From NCBI RefSeq assembly GCF_028688855.1, contig NZ_JAQTXI010000006.1, positions 124,001-188,000 of the forward strand: a stretch of DNA of 64,000 nt, given 5' to 3'. Source of the stretch: Neomegalonema sp. (lineage in GTDB: Bacteria > Pseudomonadota > Alphaproteobacteria > Rhodobacterales > Rhodobacteraceae). The notes beneath the pieces are model-generated. The model did not search any database, was not told the origin of the DNA, and saw only the letters and a program-made list of their open reading frames with translations. The position numbers were made by a program, and so were the translations under genes. Below are positions 36,773-43,598 of this stretch, piece by piece (the first letter of the stretch is position 1; each line of letters starts with the position of its first letter).

Positions 36773-37690
36773 CTATTCGGCGGCGAAGCGGAAATCCTCC
36801 TCCGGATCTTCCTGAGGGCGCGTCAGGGCGGCCAGCGACTCCATGGCCGCCAGGCGCGCGATCACCGGCGCCAGACGCGCGCGGAAGGCCCCGAAGCCCG
36901 CATGACGCTCCACCCTGGCCTCGTCGAGATAGAGCCCGCGGTTGATCTCGATCTGAAGCGCATGGAGCCCCTCGCGGGGGCGGCCCCAGAACTGCGTGAT
37001 GTAGCCTCCGGCGAAGGGCGCGTTGCGCGCCACGCGGAAGCCCGCCTCGACGAAGATCCGCGTGGCCTCGGCCGTCAGCTCGGGATGGGCGGCCAGGCCG
37101 TGACGGTCGCCGAGCACCACGTCCGGCCCTCTCTCGCCGCTCTGGCGCGCCGATTCCGAGGGCATCGAATGACAGTCGAGCAGCAGGGCCGCGCCGAAGC
37201 GCCGCCGCGTCCGCAGCATCAGGGCTGCGAGCCGGGCGTGATAGGGCTGATGACAGCTGGCGATCCGCTCGCGCACTTCGGCGTAGGGGATCTTGCCCGG
37301 ATAGATCCTCCGCCCCTCGCCGACCACGCGCGGCGCCACGCCGAGTCCCGCCGTGGCCCGGGGGCTGCGCAGGCGCTGGGGCGGCGCGTCCGAGATCAGG
37401 GCGGGGTCGAGTTCGTCGGCGGCGCGGTTGGCGTCCACCCAGGCGCGGGGGAAATGCGCCTTGAGCAGCGGCGCGCCGCACTCGGGGACGGAGGCGAAGA
37501 GCTCCTCCACGAAGGCGTCTTCGGAGCTGCGCAACAGGGTCTTGTGCAGAGGCGAGCGGCGGATCAGGCTGTCCGGATAGGCGCGGCCGCTATGGGGCGA
37601 ACTGAAGACCGCCGCGCTCGACAGGCGGGCGGGTTCGGCCACCTCGAGAGGCGACTGATCGTCGGAAGGGGAAAAGGGAAAGCCCTGCAT
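36773..37690 (-). CDS. N-formylglutamate amidohydrolase family protein
   Basis: 305 residues. Family motifs: FSSPHSGRAYP near residue 30, SSEDAFVEELFA, AWVDANRAADELD, LLLDCHSMPS and FRVARNAPFAGGYITQFWG. Family members cleave N-formylglutamate in histidine degradation, but the alphaproteobacterial copies next to cpdR are not all proven. Divergent from the CpdR-like gene, 215 bp away. Confidence 0.9.
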   Translation of the reverse strand: MQGFPFSPSDDQSPLEVAEPARLSSAAVFSSPHSGRAYPDSLIRRSPLHKTLLRSSEDAFVEELFASVPECGAPLLKAHFPRAWVDANRAADELDPALISDAPPQRLRSPRATAGLGVAPRVVGEGRRIYPGKIPYAEVRERIASCHQPYHARLAALMLRTRRRFGAALLLDCHSMPSESARQSGERGPDVVLGDRHGLAAHPELTAEATRIFVEAGFRVARNAPFAGGYITQFWGRPREGLHALQIEINRGLYLDEARVERHAGFGAFRARLAPVIARLAAMESLAALTRPQEDPEEDFRFAAE

Positions 37691-37905
37691 GACCGTCCGT
37701 GCTCCTGGGGCGCCGCGAAGCCGCGGCTGGAATCTCCGAATCGCGCCCGGGCCGGTCGATCCTTTCGGGCGTCTTCCATCCTACGCCCGAAGGTGAAAAA
37801 AAGACCAGCGCCCAAACCATTTCTTAGGCGCGTTCGCCCTATGCTGCGAATCGTCAACCCGTCCGGACGAGACGAGGCGGGGGCTGGATAGATGGAGGCG
37901 GCGGA

Positions 37906-38268
37906 ATGGCGACGGTCATGCTTGCGACGCGGAACGACGACATGCGCGGCTATCTCGCCGCCCGGCTCAAGCGGGCCGGACATGCGGTCTCCCGGGTGGC
38001 GGATTATCATTCGGCGCTCACCCTGCTGGAGGAGAACGCCTATGACGTCCTGCTCACCACGGTGGAGGCCGACAGCTCCGACGAGCTGGATCTCGCCCGC
38101 GCGGCGCGGCGCATAGATCCGGGGATGCGCGTGATGTTCATCACCGGATTCTCGGCTGTGGCGCTCATGCCTCCGGCGGAGGAGGGCGCGCGCGGCATGA
38201 CCCTCGGCGAGCCGGTGCATCTGAACCGCCTCGGCGAGGAGCTGCGGCGGCTGGTCCGCGCGGCCTGA
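37906..38268 (+). CDS. CpdR-like receiver protein lacking the phosphoacceptor Asp
   Basis: 120 residues, a lone receiver domain that aligns without gaps to CpdR (as I recall it): RVMFITGFSAVAL and EPVHLNRLGEELRRLV are diagnostic. The key residues are changed. Where CpdR has LLTDIVMP this protein has LLTTVEAD, so the phosphoacceptor Asp is Thr. The acidic pair is replaced (ATRNDDM for AEDDNDM), and the conserved Lys of SKPFHL is Glu (GEPVHL). CpdR directs ClpXP to substrates when unphosphorylated. This copy should not be phosphorylated. A second, normal CpdR may exist elsewhere. ATG at 37906 after GGAGGCGG. Confidence 0.82.
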   Translation: MATVMLATRNDDMRGYLAARLKRAGHAVSRVADYHSALTLLEENAYDVLLTTVEADSSDELDLARAARRIDPGMRVMFITGFSAVALMPPAEEGARGMTLGEPVHLNRLGEELRRLVRAA

Positions 38269-38293
38269 AGCGCGGGAGGCCGCGGAAGGAGAA

Positions 38294-38315
38294 AAGGGCG
38301 CCGCGAGGCGCCCTT
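38294..38315. terminator. terminator between the CpdR-like gene and leuB
   Basis: Perfect 9-bp stem AAGGGCGCC/GGCGCCCTT with a GCGA loop in the 65-bp gap between convergent stops. Flanked by AAAA on the left, which gives a T-run for minus-strand transcripts from leuB. Confidence 0.7.
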
Positions 38316-38333
38316 CGTCGTTTCGGGAGAGCC

Positions 38334-39449
38334 TCAGCCCGCCGCGAGGGACTGCTCCATCTCGCGCACGATGGCGTCGCCCATGGTGCTGGTGGAGACG
38401 CGGGCCTTGCCGGGCTGCATGATGTCGGCGGTGCGCAGACCTCCGGCCAGAACGGCGCTCACGGCCTTCTCGATGCGGTCGGCCTCGCGCGCGAGGTCGA
38501 AGCTGTAGCGCAGCGCCATCGACAGGGACAGGATCGTGGCGATGGGATTGGCGACGTTCCGGCCCGCGATGTCCGGCGCCGAGCCATGGACCGGTTCATA
38601 CATCGCCTTGCGGCGGCCCTGGGCGTCGGCGGCGCCGAGCGAGGCCGAAGGCAGCATCCCCAGCGAGCCGGTCAGCATTCCGGCTTCGTCCGAGAGGATG
38701 TCGCCGAAGAGGTTGTCCGTCACGATGACGTCGAACTGCTTGGGATTGCGCACGAGCTGCATGGCGCCGTTGTCGGCGTACATGTGGCTCAGCTCCACGT
38801 CGGGGAACTCCTCGGCGCCGAGCTTCGTCATCTCCTCGCGCCAGAGCACGCCCGACTCCATGACGTTGGCCTTCTCCATGGAGCAGAGGCGGTTCTTGCG
38901 CTTGCGGGCCAGCTCGAAGGCCACGCGCCCCACGCGGCGGATCTCCTCGGTGGTGTAGACCTGCGTGTTGAAGCCCCGGCGCTGGCCGTCGGGCAGGGTC
39001 TCGATTCCGCGCGGCTCGCCGAAATAGATTCCGCCGGTCAGCTCGCGGACGATCATGACGTCCAACCCGGCGACGACCTCGTATTTCAGCGTCGAGGCTT
39101 CGGCGAGGGCGTCGAAGCAGAGGGCGGGGCGCAGGTTGGCGAAGAGCTGGAGCTCCTTGCGCAGCCGCAGAAGCCCGCGCTCGGGCTTGAGGGCGAAGGG
39201 CAGGGCGTCCCATTTCGGCCCGCCCACCGCGCCGAGCAGCACCGCGTCGGCGGCCTGAGCCCTGGCCATGGTCGAATCGGCCAGAGGAACGCCGTGGACC
39301 TCATAGGCCGCGCCGCCCACCAGATCCTCCTCCAGGTCGAAGGAGATCCCGCGCCGCTTGTGGAGCCAGTCGAGGACGCGGCGCGCCTCGCGCATCACTT
39401 CAGGCCCGAGGCCGTCTCCGGCCAGAATCAGCAGCTTGGGGTTCGCCAT
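38334..39449 (-). CDS. leuB: 3-isopropylmalate dehydrogenase
   Basis: 371 residues; NAD-dependent oxidative decarboxylation in leucine synthesis. [15 protein letters not shown] at the start, [33 protein letters not shown], and the acidic metal/substrate region [21 protein letters not shown] near residue 245, then [12 protein letters not shown]. No leuC or leuD in the window. Confidence 0.96.
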   Translation of the reverse strand: MANPKLLILAGDGLGPEVMREARRVLDWLHKRRGISFDLEEDLVGGAAYEVHGVPLADSTMARAQAADAVLLGAVGGPKWDALPFALKPERGLLRLRKELQLFANLRPALCFDALAEASTLKYEVVAGLDVMIVRELTGGIYFGEPRGIETLPDGQRRGFNTQVYTTEEIRRVGRVAFELARKRKNRLCSMEKANVMESGVLWREEMTKLGAEEFPDVELSHMYADNGAMQLVRNPKQFDVIVTDNLFGDILSDEAGMLTGSLGMLPSASLGAADAQGRRKAMYEPVHGSAPDIAGRNVANPIATILSLSMALRYSFDLAREADRIEKAVSAVLAGGLRTADIMQPGKARVSTSTMGDAIVREMEQSLAAG

Positions 39450-39509
39450 GGGGAAGGGCTCCGGATTGCGGGAAGATCAGGCTCCTTAAGCCCGTCGAAG
39501 GCGGAAGAC

Positions 39510-39547
39510 AAGCGAGCGGCGCGCGTCTTTCACGCGGCCGCTCGCTT
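39510..39547 (-). terminator. terminator after the Q/P-rich exported protein gene
   Basis: Perfect 11-bp outer stem (39510-39520 with 39537-39547) with a further GCG..CGC pairing inside the loop, in the gap between that gene and leuB. Confidence 0.55.
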
Positions 39548-39626
39548 CAGGGGGCATGGAGGCGCTCCTCGGGGAGCCCCGGCTTTCCGAATCCGGCCGG
39601 ATCCGGCCGCCGGGGGCGGGCAGGCG

Positions 39627-40718
39627 TCAGCTCCAGCGGAAGCCCGCGATGCGCATCGGCTGATGGATGTCCACCGCCGGGGGCGCCGAGGAGGCGGGCT
39701 GCACGCCGGTCTTCTCCCAGCGCATCCAGCCGAGCAGGCGGTAGTCGGTGTCGACCACCGGCTGGAGCGCCGCCAGATTGGCGAAGCTGAAGCGCGCGCC
39801 GACGGGGGCGTAGCTCGGGGCGCCTTCGCTGTCGAACTGCGGACGTCCGGTCGCGTCGAGCATGCGGGCCTCGCGGCGGGCCGGAGACCAGGCGCAGAAC
39901 TCGCGACGCGGCGGGGTGTTGGCCGAGAAGCGCCCGCTGAGGATCACGTGGGTCTCGCGGGAGATGGACTCGGCGATCACGCCGTTGACCGAGACGTCCG
40001 TCAGGGCGGTGGCCTTGAGGCAGGCGTTCACGGCTTCGATGTTGGCGGTGAAGGTGCGCTCCCATCCGGCCAGCGAGGGGCCCGCGGGCTGCGGCGGAGG
40101 CGGCGGCGCATAGGCGGGAGGCTGGGCGTAGGCGGTCTGGGGCGCGTAGCTGTAGCCCGGCCAGGCGGCCTGAGCCTGGCTCTGGGCCTGCGGCTGCGCG
40201 GGCTGGACGTAGCCGCCGCCGCTGGAGGTCGGGGCGGGAACCGCCGTGGCCGTGGCGGGCCAGCCCTGGACCGTCGTCGGCGCCGGAGCGTAGGTCTGCT
40301 GCTGCGGAGCGGGCGCGTAGGTCTGGGCGTAGGCCTGAGGCTGGGCGTAGGGGGTCTGCTGCGGGGCGGGCGCCGGATTGTAGATCGGGGCGGCGGCCTG
40401 CTGCGCCGGCTGGACGTAGGCGCCGTAAGCGGCGCTCGCCTGCTGGGCGGCCTGCTGGACCGGCTGCGCATAGGCGAGGGCCTGGGTCTGGGCCTGCTGG
40501 ACGTAAGCCTGAGGCTGGGCGGGCTGCTGGCCGTAGGCGGCGTAGACCGAGGCCAGATCCGGCGCGGCGCTCTGGAGGGCCTGCTGGACCGGCGCCTGCT
40601 GAGGCGCCGTCGCGTAATACTGCTGCGCCGAGGCGGCGGAGGCCGTCAGGGCCGCCAGCGCGACGGCCGCGCAGGCCCCGCGACGGAAACGGGCGGGGGT
40701 GCGGAGGGGGGTGGACAT
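39627..40718 (-). CDS. Gln/Pro/Ala/Tyr-rich exported protein
   Basis: 363 residues. Signal peptide (FRRGACAAVALAALTASAASA, cleavage near residue 31), then about 190 residues of low-complexity Q/A/P/Y sequence with YAQPQAYAQ-, YVQPAQ- and YAPAPQ-type units, then a C-terminal domain (about 225-363) with conserved-looking segments: FTANIEAVNACLKATAL, VNGVIAESISRETHVILSGR, RREFCAWSPARREARML and DYRLLGWMRWEK. Two cysteines in that domain could pair. I do not recognise it. Start ATG at 40718 after GGAGAC. Upstream lies the 46-bp repeat block. Confidence 0.7.
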   Translation of the reverse strand: MSTPLRTPARFRRGACAAVALAALTASAASAQQYYATAPQQAPVQQALQSAAPDLASVYAAYGQQPAQPQAYVQQAQTQALAYAQPVQQAAQQASAAYGAYVQPAQQAAAPIYNPAPAPQQTPYAQPQAYAQTYAPAPQQQTYAPAPTTVQGWPATATAVPAPTSSGGGYVQPAQPQAQSQAQAAWPGYSYAPQTAYAQPPAYAPPPPPQPAGPSLAGWERTFTANIEAVNACLKATALTDVSVNGVIAESISRETHVILSGRFSANTPPRREFCAWSPARREARMLDATGRPQFDSEGAPSYAPVGARFSFANLAALQPVVDTDYRLLGWMRWEKTGVQPASSAPPAVDIHQPMRIAGFRWS

Positions 40719-41137
40719 GCGGGTCTCCTCAGGGATCTGCGCGCCGGAAAGGTCTTGGGCGGAATTTGACGCGGAGCGCGAATTTTCGCGGAGGATAGGG
40801 CCGGATTGAGGCGGCCGAACCGCGCGTTCGGACAGGATAAGCCTTTGCGTAGTCTTTCCGAAGGCGGATGAAGCGCCCGGATGAGAGGGGGCGGAGTCCG
40901 GCGCGACGGAGAGGCCTCCGGCGCCCTGCGGGAGGCCCGGAAACAGCACGGCTCCCGCCTGGGCGGAGGCCCTGTCTTTCCTCTGAAACAATCCGGGCTC
41001 CCGCCTGAGCGGAGGCCCCGTCTTCCCCTGAAGACAATCCGGGCCCCCGCCTGGGCGGAGGCCCCGTCTTCCCCTGAAGACAATCCGGGCCCCCGCCTGG
41101 GCGGAGGCCCGGACCGACCGTCGATCTGGACGAAGTC
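40719..41137. other. 419-bp non-coding region with tandem repeats
   Basis: Leader region of the Q/P-rich gene and 3' flank of the 60-residue peptide gene (both minus strand). It contains 3.4 copies of a 46-bp repeat (listed separately) plus an AT-richer segment at about 40755-40870 where a promoter would be expected. Open frames here are repeats in translation and not genes. Confidence 0.5.
40956..41113. repeat. 46-bp tandem repeat, 3.4 copies, two hairpins per unit
   Basis: Units start at 40956, 41002, 41048 and 41094 (last one 20 bp). Copies 2 and 3 differ at one position; copy 1 has several changes. Each unit has GTCTTC-CCCT-GAAGAC, a perfect 6-bp hairpin (degraded in copy 1), and at each junction a CCGCC..GGCGG type hairpin. 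No spacers separate the units, so this is not CRISPR. Placed between two genes for exported proteins. Confidence 0.85.
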
Positions 41138-41320
41138 TCAGTTCACGACCGCCTCGGGCGCGACGTAGATCGGCGCCGTCGGGACGGAGTAAGCCGGCTC
41201 GACGGACGCCGTGGTCAGGGTCGCCGGAGCGACCGCCGTCGAGGAGGTCTTGAACGGGCAAGCCATGGCCGGAGAGGCCAGAGCCGCCAGAAGAACGGCC
41301 GGAAGCAGGATCTTGGTCAT
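41138..41320 (-). CDS. 60-residue secreted peptide of unknown function
   Basis: 60 residues. Signal peptide MTKILLPAVLLAALASPAMA, then a mature part beginning with Cys21 and rich in Ala, Pro, Thr, Ser and Val (ASVEPAYSVPTAPIYVAPE). AAAGGAGACG sits before the ATG at 41320. The residues at -3/-1 (AMA then C) fit ordinary signal peptidase I better than a lipobox. It has the same low-complexity style as the neighbour at 39627. No family recognised. Confidence 0.55.
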   Translation of the reverse strand: MTKILLPAVLLAALASPAMACPFKTSSTAVAPATLTTASVEPAYSVPTAPIYVAPEAVVN

Positions 41321-41487
41321 GCGGCGTCTCCTTTGCTTCTGAAGGTCGGATGAAGGATCGAAAGGAGGCGCGGGATCCACGCGCCCCGCCGGGGATCAAT
41401 CCCTGAATCCCTTGAAGGCGCAAGAAAATTCTCGCCGCAAGCCTTACACGATCCGGCGAGCGCCGCCGGAGGCTCCCCGCGAGGCCT

Positions 41488-41853
41488 CTACAGACCCGCC
41501 GCAAGCCAGATGTTCTTCAGCCGTCTCGGCTGGCCCTGCGCGTCGAAGGCGACGAGATCGAAGCGCGCCTCCGGCTCCCGCGCGAAGCCCTGCGCCGCGA
41601 TCCAGAAGAGCGCCGCCCCCTCCATGCGTCGCGCCTGACGGGGCGTCAGGGCTTCGAGCGCGGCCTCCATGGTCCCGCGCGCCTTGACCTCCACGAAGAC
41701 GATTCCGCCGCCGGGCTCCTCAAGGATCAGGTCGATCTCGCCCTGAGGAGTCCGGAAGCGCCGCGCCAGAATCCGCGCGCCCTCCGCCGCATAGAGCCGC
41801 GCGGCGGCCTCCTCGGCCTCCAGGCCCCTGCGATGGGCGGCGGCGCCGCTCAT
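41488..41853 (-). CDS. YraN family protein (UPF0102)
   Basis: 121 residues with the nuclease-like pattern of the family: HRRGLEAEEAAARLYAAEGARILARRFRTPQGEIDLILEE, VFVEVKARGTMEAALEALTPRQARRM and ARFDLVAFD. This is a predicted restriction-endonuclease-like fold with E-D-ExK residues. Its ATG overlaps the rsmI stop, the usual rsmI-yraN order. Confidence 0.9.
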   Translation of the reverse strand: MSGAAAHRRGLEAEEAAARLYAAEGARILARRFRTPQGEIDLILEEPGGGIVFVEVKARGTMEAALEALTPRQARRMEGAALFWIAAQGFAREPEARFDLVAFDAQGQPRRLKNIWLAAGL

Positions 41854-42815
41854 GAGCGGCGGGTCTTCTTCAGCTCCAGAGCCCGGGAATAGACCTGCTT
41901 GCGCGGCAGACCCAGAGCCTCGGCGAGGGCGGCGGCGGCGTCCTTCACCGATTCGCCCGCCTCCAGCGCCGCCAGGATCGCGGCGTCGAGATCGGCCTCC
42001 GTCACGGCGGGCCCGGAAGCGGGCGGCGGAGCGTCGACCACCACCACGATCTCGCCTTTCGGCGGGCCTGCTTCGGCGTAATGGGCGGCGAGTTCGTCCA
42101 GAGGCGCGCGGCGGATCTCTTCGTGGAGCTTGGTGAGCTCGCGGGCCACCGCCGCCGGACGCGGACCCAGAACCGCCGCCATCTCCGCCAGGGATTCCGG
42201 CAGACGATGCGGCGCCTCGTAGAAGATCAGCGCTCCCGGAACCGCCGCCAGAGATTCCAGCAGTCGACGGCGGTCGCCGGATCTGCTCGGTGGAAAGCCC
42301 GCGAAGAAGAAGCGGTCCGCCGTCAGCCCCGCGAGGGTGAAGGCCAGGATGGCGGCGCTCGGGCCGGGCAACGCCGAGACCGCGCCGCCTCCCGCCAGCA
42401 CCGCCGCCGCCAGACGCGCCCCCGGGTCGGAGATCCCCGGAGTCCCCGCGTCGCTGGCGAAGACCGCCCGCGCTCCCTCGGCCAGACGCGGCAGAAGCCC
42501 CGCCGCCGCCTCGGCCTCCTTGTGGGAGTCGCAGCGCCAGACCGGGCGGCCTCCGACGGGGATCCCGTGGATCTCCATCAGCTTGCGCAGACGCCGCGTG
42601 TCCTCGGCGAGCAGGAGGTCCGCCTCGCGCAGCGCCGCGAGCGTCCGCAGGGTGACGTCGCCCGCCGCCCCCAGCGGCGTCGCCACGAGCGTCAGCCCCG
42701 GACGCAGCTTCGCCCGCGCTCCGGCAAGCAGGATCGCCGGATCCGGATCCCGGCCGGAATCGAGGCCGGAATCGAGGTCGGAATCGGGATCGAGGGGGCT
42801 TGCGGCTTCATCCAT
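41850..42815 (-). CDS. rsmI: 16S rRNA C1402 2'-O-methyltransferase RsmI
   Basis: 321 residues of the SAM-dependent tetrapyrrole-methylase superfamily. LTLVATPLGAAGDVTLRTLAALREADLLLAEDTRR and AVFASDAGTPGISDPGARL are diagnostic, with ALPGPSAAILAF and FAGFPPSR later. The N-terminus has an unusual Asp/Ser/Gly repeat (DSDLDSGLDSGRDPDP) encoded by a short direct repeat of GGAATCGAGG type. Start ATG at 42815 after GGAGGA; the longer upstream frame is not needed. Confidence 0.92.
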   Translation of the reverse strand: MDEAASPLDPDSDLDSGLDSGRDPDPAILLAGARAKLRPGLTLVATPLGAAGDVTLRTLAALREADLLLAEDTRRLRKLMEIHGIPVGGRPVWRCDSHKEAEAAAGLLPRLAEGARAVFASDAGTPGISDPGARLAAAVLAGGGAVSALPGPSAAILAFTLAGLTADRFFFAGFPPSRSGDRRRLLESLAAVPGALIFYEAPHRLPESLAEMAAVLGPRPAAVARELTKLHEEIRRAPLDELAAHYAEAGPPKGEIVVVVDAPPPASGPAVTEADLDAAILAALEAGESVKDAAAALAEALGLPRKQVYSRALELKKTRRS

Positions 42816-42897
42816 GACGGTCTTCCTCCGGGGCGCTGTTGCGCGTTCGTCCCCGCCGACGCAGAATGCGTGAAAACGGCATGGGGAGAAACGGCGC

Positions 42898-43353
42898 ATG
42901 GCCCTGATCGAATCTTCGGAGACGGCTCTTTACGAGGCTCTGGCCAGGATCAACGCCGCCCGACGCTCCGGCGTCCGCGCCCATGAGGAGGCGCTGGTTT
43001 CGGCGCTCTTCGAGACCGAGCAGCGGCTCGCCGTCTATGTGGCGCGCGCTCCGGCGCGTTTCGACAACCATATTCTCGGGCGCTTCGCCGGACAATGGGG
43101 CGTGGCCATCCTGCGCGGACGCCTCGCGCCCGCCACGCCCTGGGGCTCGCCTTTCGGCTTTCCGGCGGTGGTCTGGGATCCGGCGGGCGATCCGGTGACG
43201 GTCAGCGTGCTGCGGGCGCCGGGGATCACGGCGCAATGGAGCCTGCTCGACTCCTTCGCCGAGATAGGCTTCCTGCGGACTCTCGCTCCATGTGAATTGG
43301 CGAGCGGGGAGATCGTCGTCGCCAATCTTTACGAACCGCGCAAACCAGCCTGA
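42898..43353 (+). CDS. gamma-glutamylcyclotransferase-like (AIG2-type) protein
   Basis: 151 residues. The second part resembles the AIG2/GGCT fold: LAVYVARAPARFDNHILGRFAGQWGVAILRGRLAP, then WGSPFGFPAVVWDPAGDPVTVSVL and LLDSFAEIGFLRTL. The substrate-loop YGxL is replaced by YVAR, and the usual catalytic Glu of LDxFEG is shifted or missing (LDSFAEIGF), so activity is doubtful. An N-terminal helix of about 45 residues is extra. ATG at 42898 after GGGGAGAAAC. Divergent from rsmI. Confidence 0.6.
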   Translation: MALIESSETALYEALARINAARRSGVRAHEEALVSALFETEQRLAVYVARAPARFDNHILGRFAGQWGVAILRGRLAPATPWGSPFGFPAVVWDPAGDPVTVSVLRAPGITAQWSLLDSFAEIGFLRTLAPCELASGEIVVANLYEPRKPA

Positions 43354-43420
43354 GGCGGAGATGGCGGAAATCGGTCGGAATCGGGGCGGAATCCATCCCG
43401 GACGGCTTGACGAGGCGTTG

Positions 43421-43448
43421 TTCTTCGACCATTGTTCATTTTAATTCG
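43421..43448 (+). promoter_or_regulatory. candidate promoter for the macroglobulin/pbpC operon
   Basis: TTGTTC at about 43421-43426, 16-17 bp spacer, TTTAAT (about 43440). The region is AT-rich and contains AATTC-N5-GAATT (43443-43457). It fits weakly and is the only good candidate in the 245-bp gap. Confidence 0.3.
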
Positions 43449-43598
43449 ACGTGAATTCGCCGCGTCAGGACGATACCTTAACTTTCCTTCCTGTCTTTTC
43501 CGGCGCTTCGTCTGGCGCTCCGGAGAAGGCTGGCGCAGGATCTTCATCGCCTGTCGCGCGATTCGCGGCGCATTCCGGCCAACCTCAGGGAGATTCCC

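Noticed and set aside
40956-41113. CRISPR array
   Set aside because: The 46-bp units are contiguous with no spacers and no cas genes are nearby.
43441-43455. CtrA-like box TTAA-N7-TGAA upstream of the macroglobulin gene
   Set aside because: One mismatch to TTAA-N7-TTAA and a single occurrence in an AT-rich patch; chance is likely.
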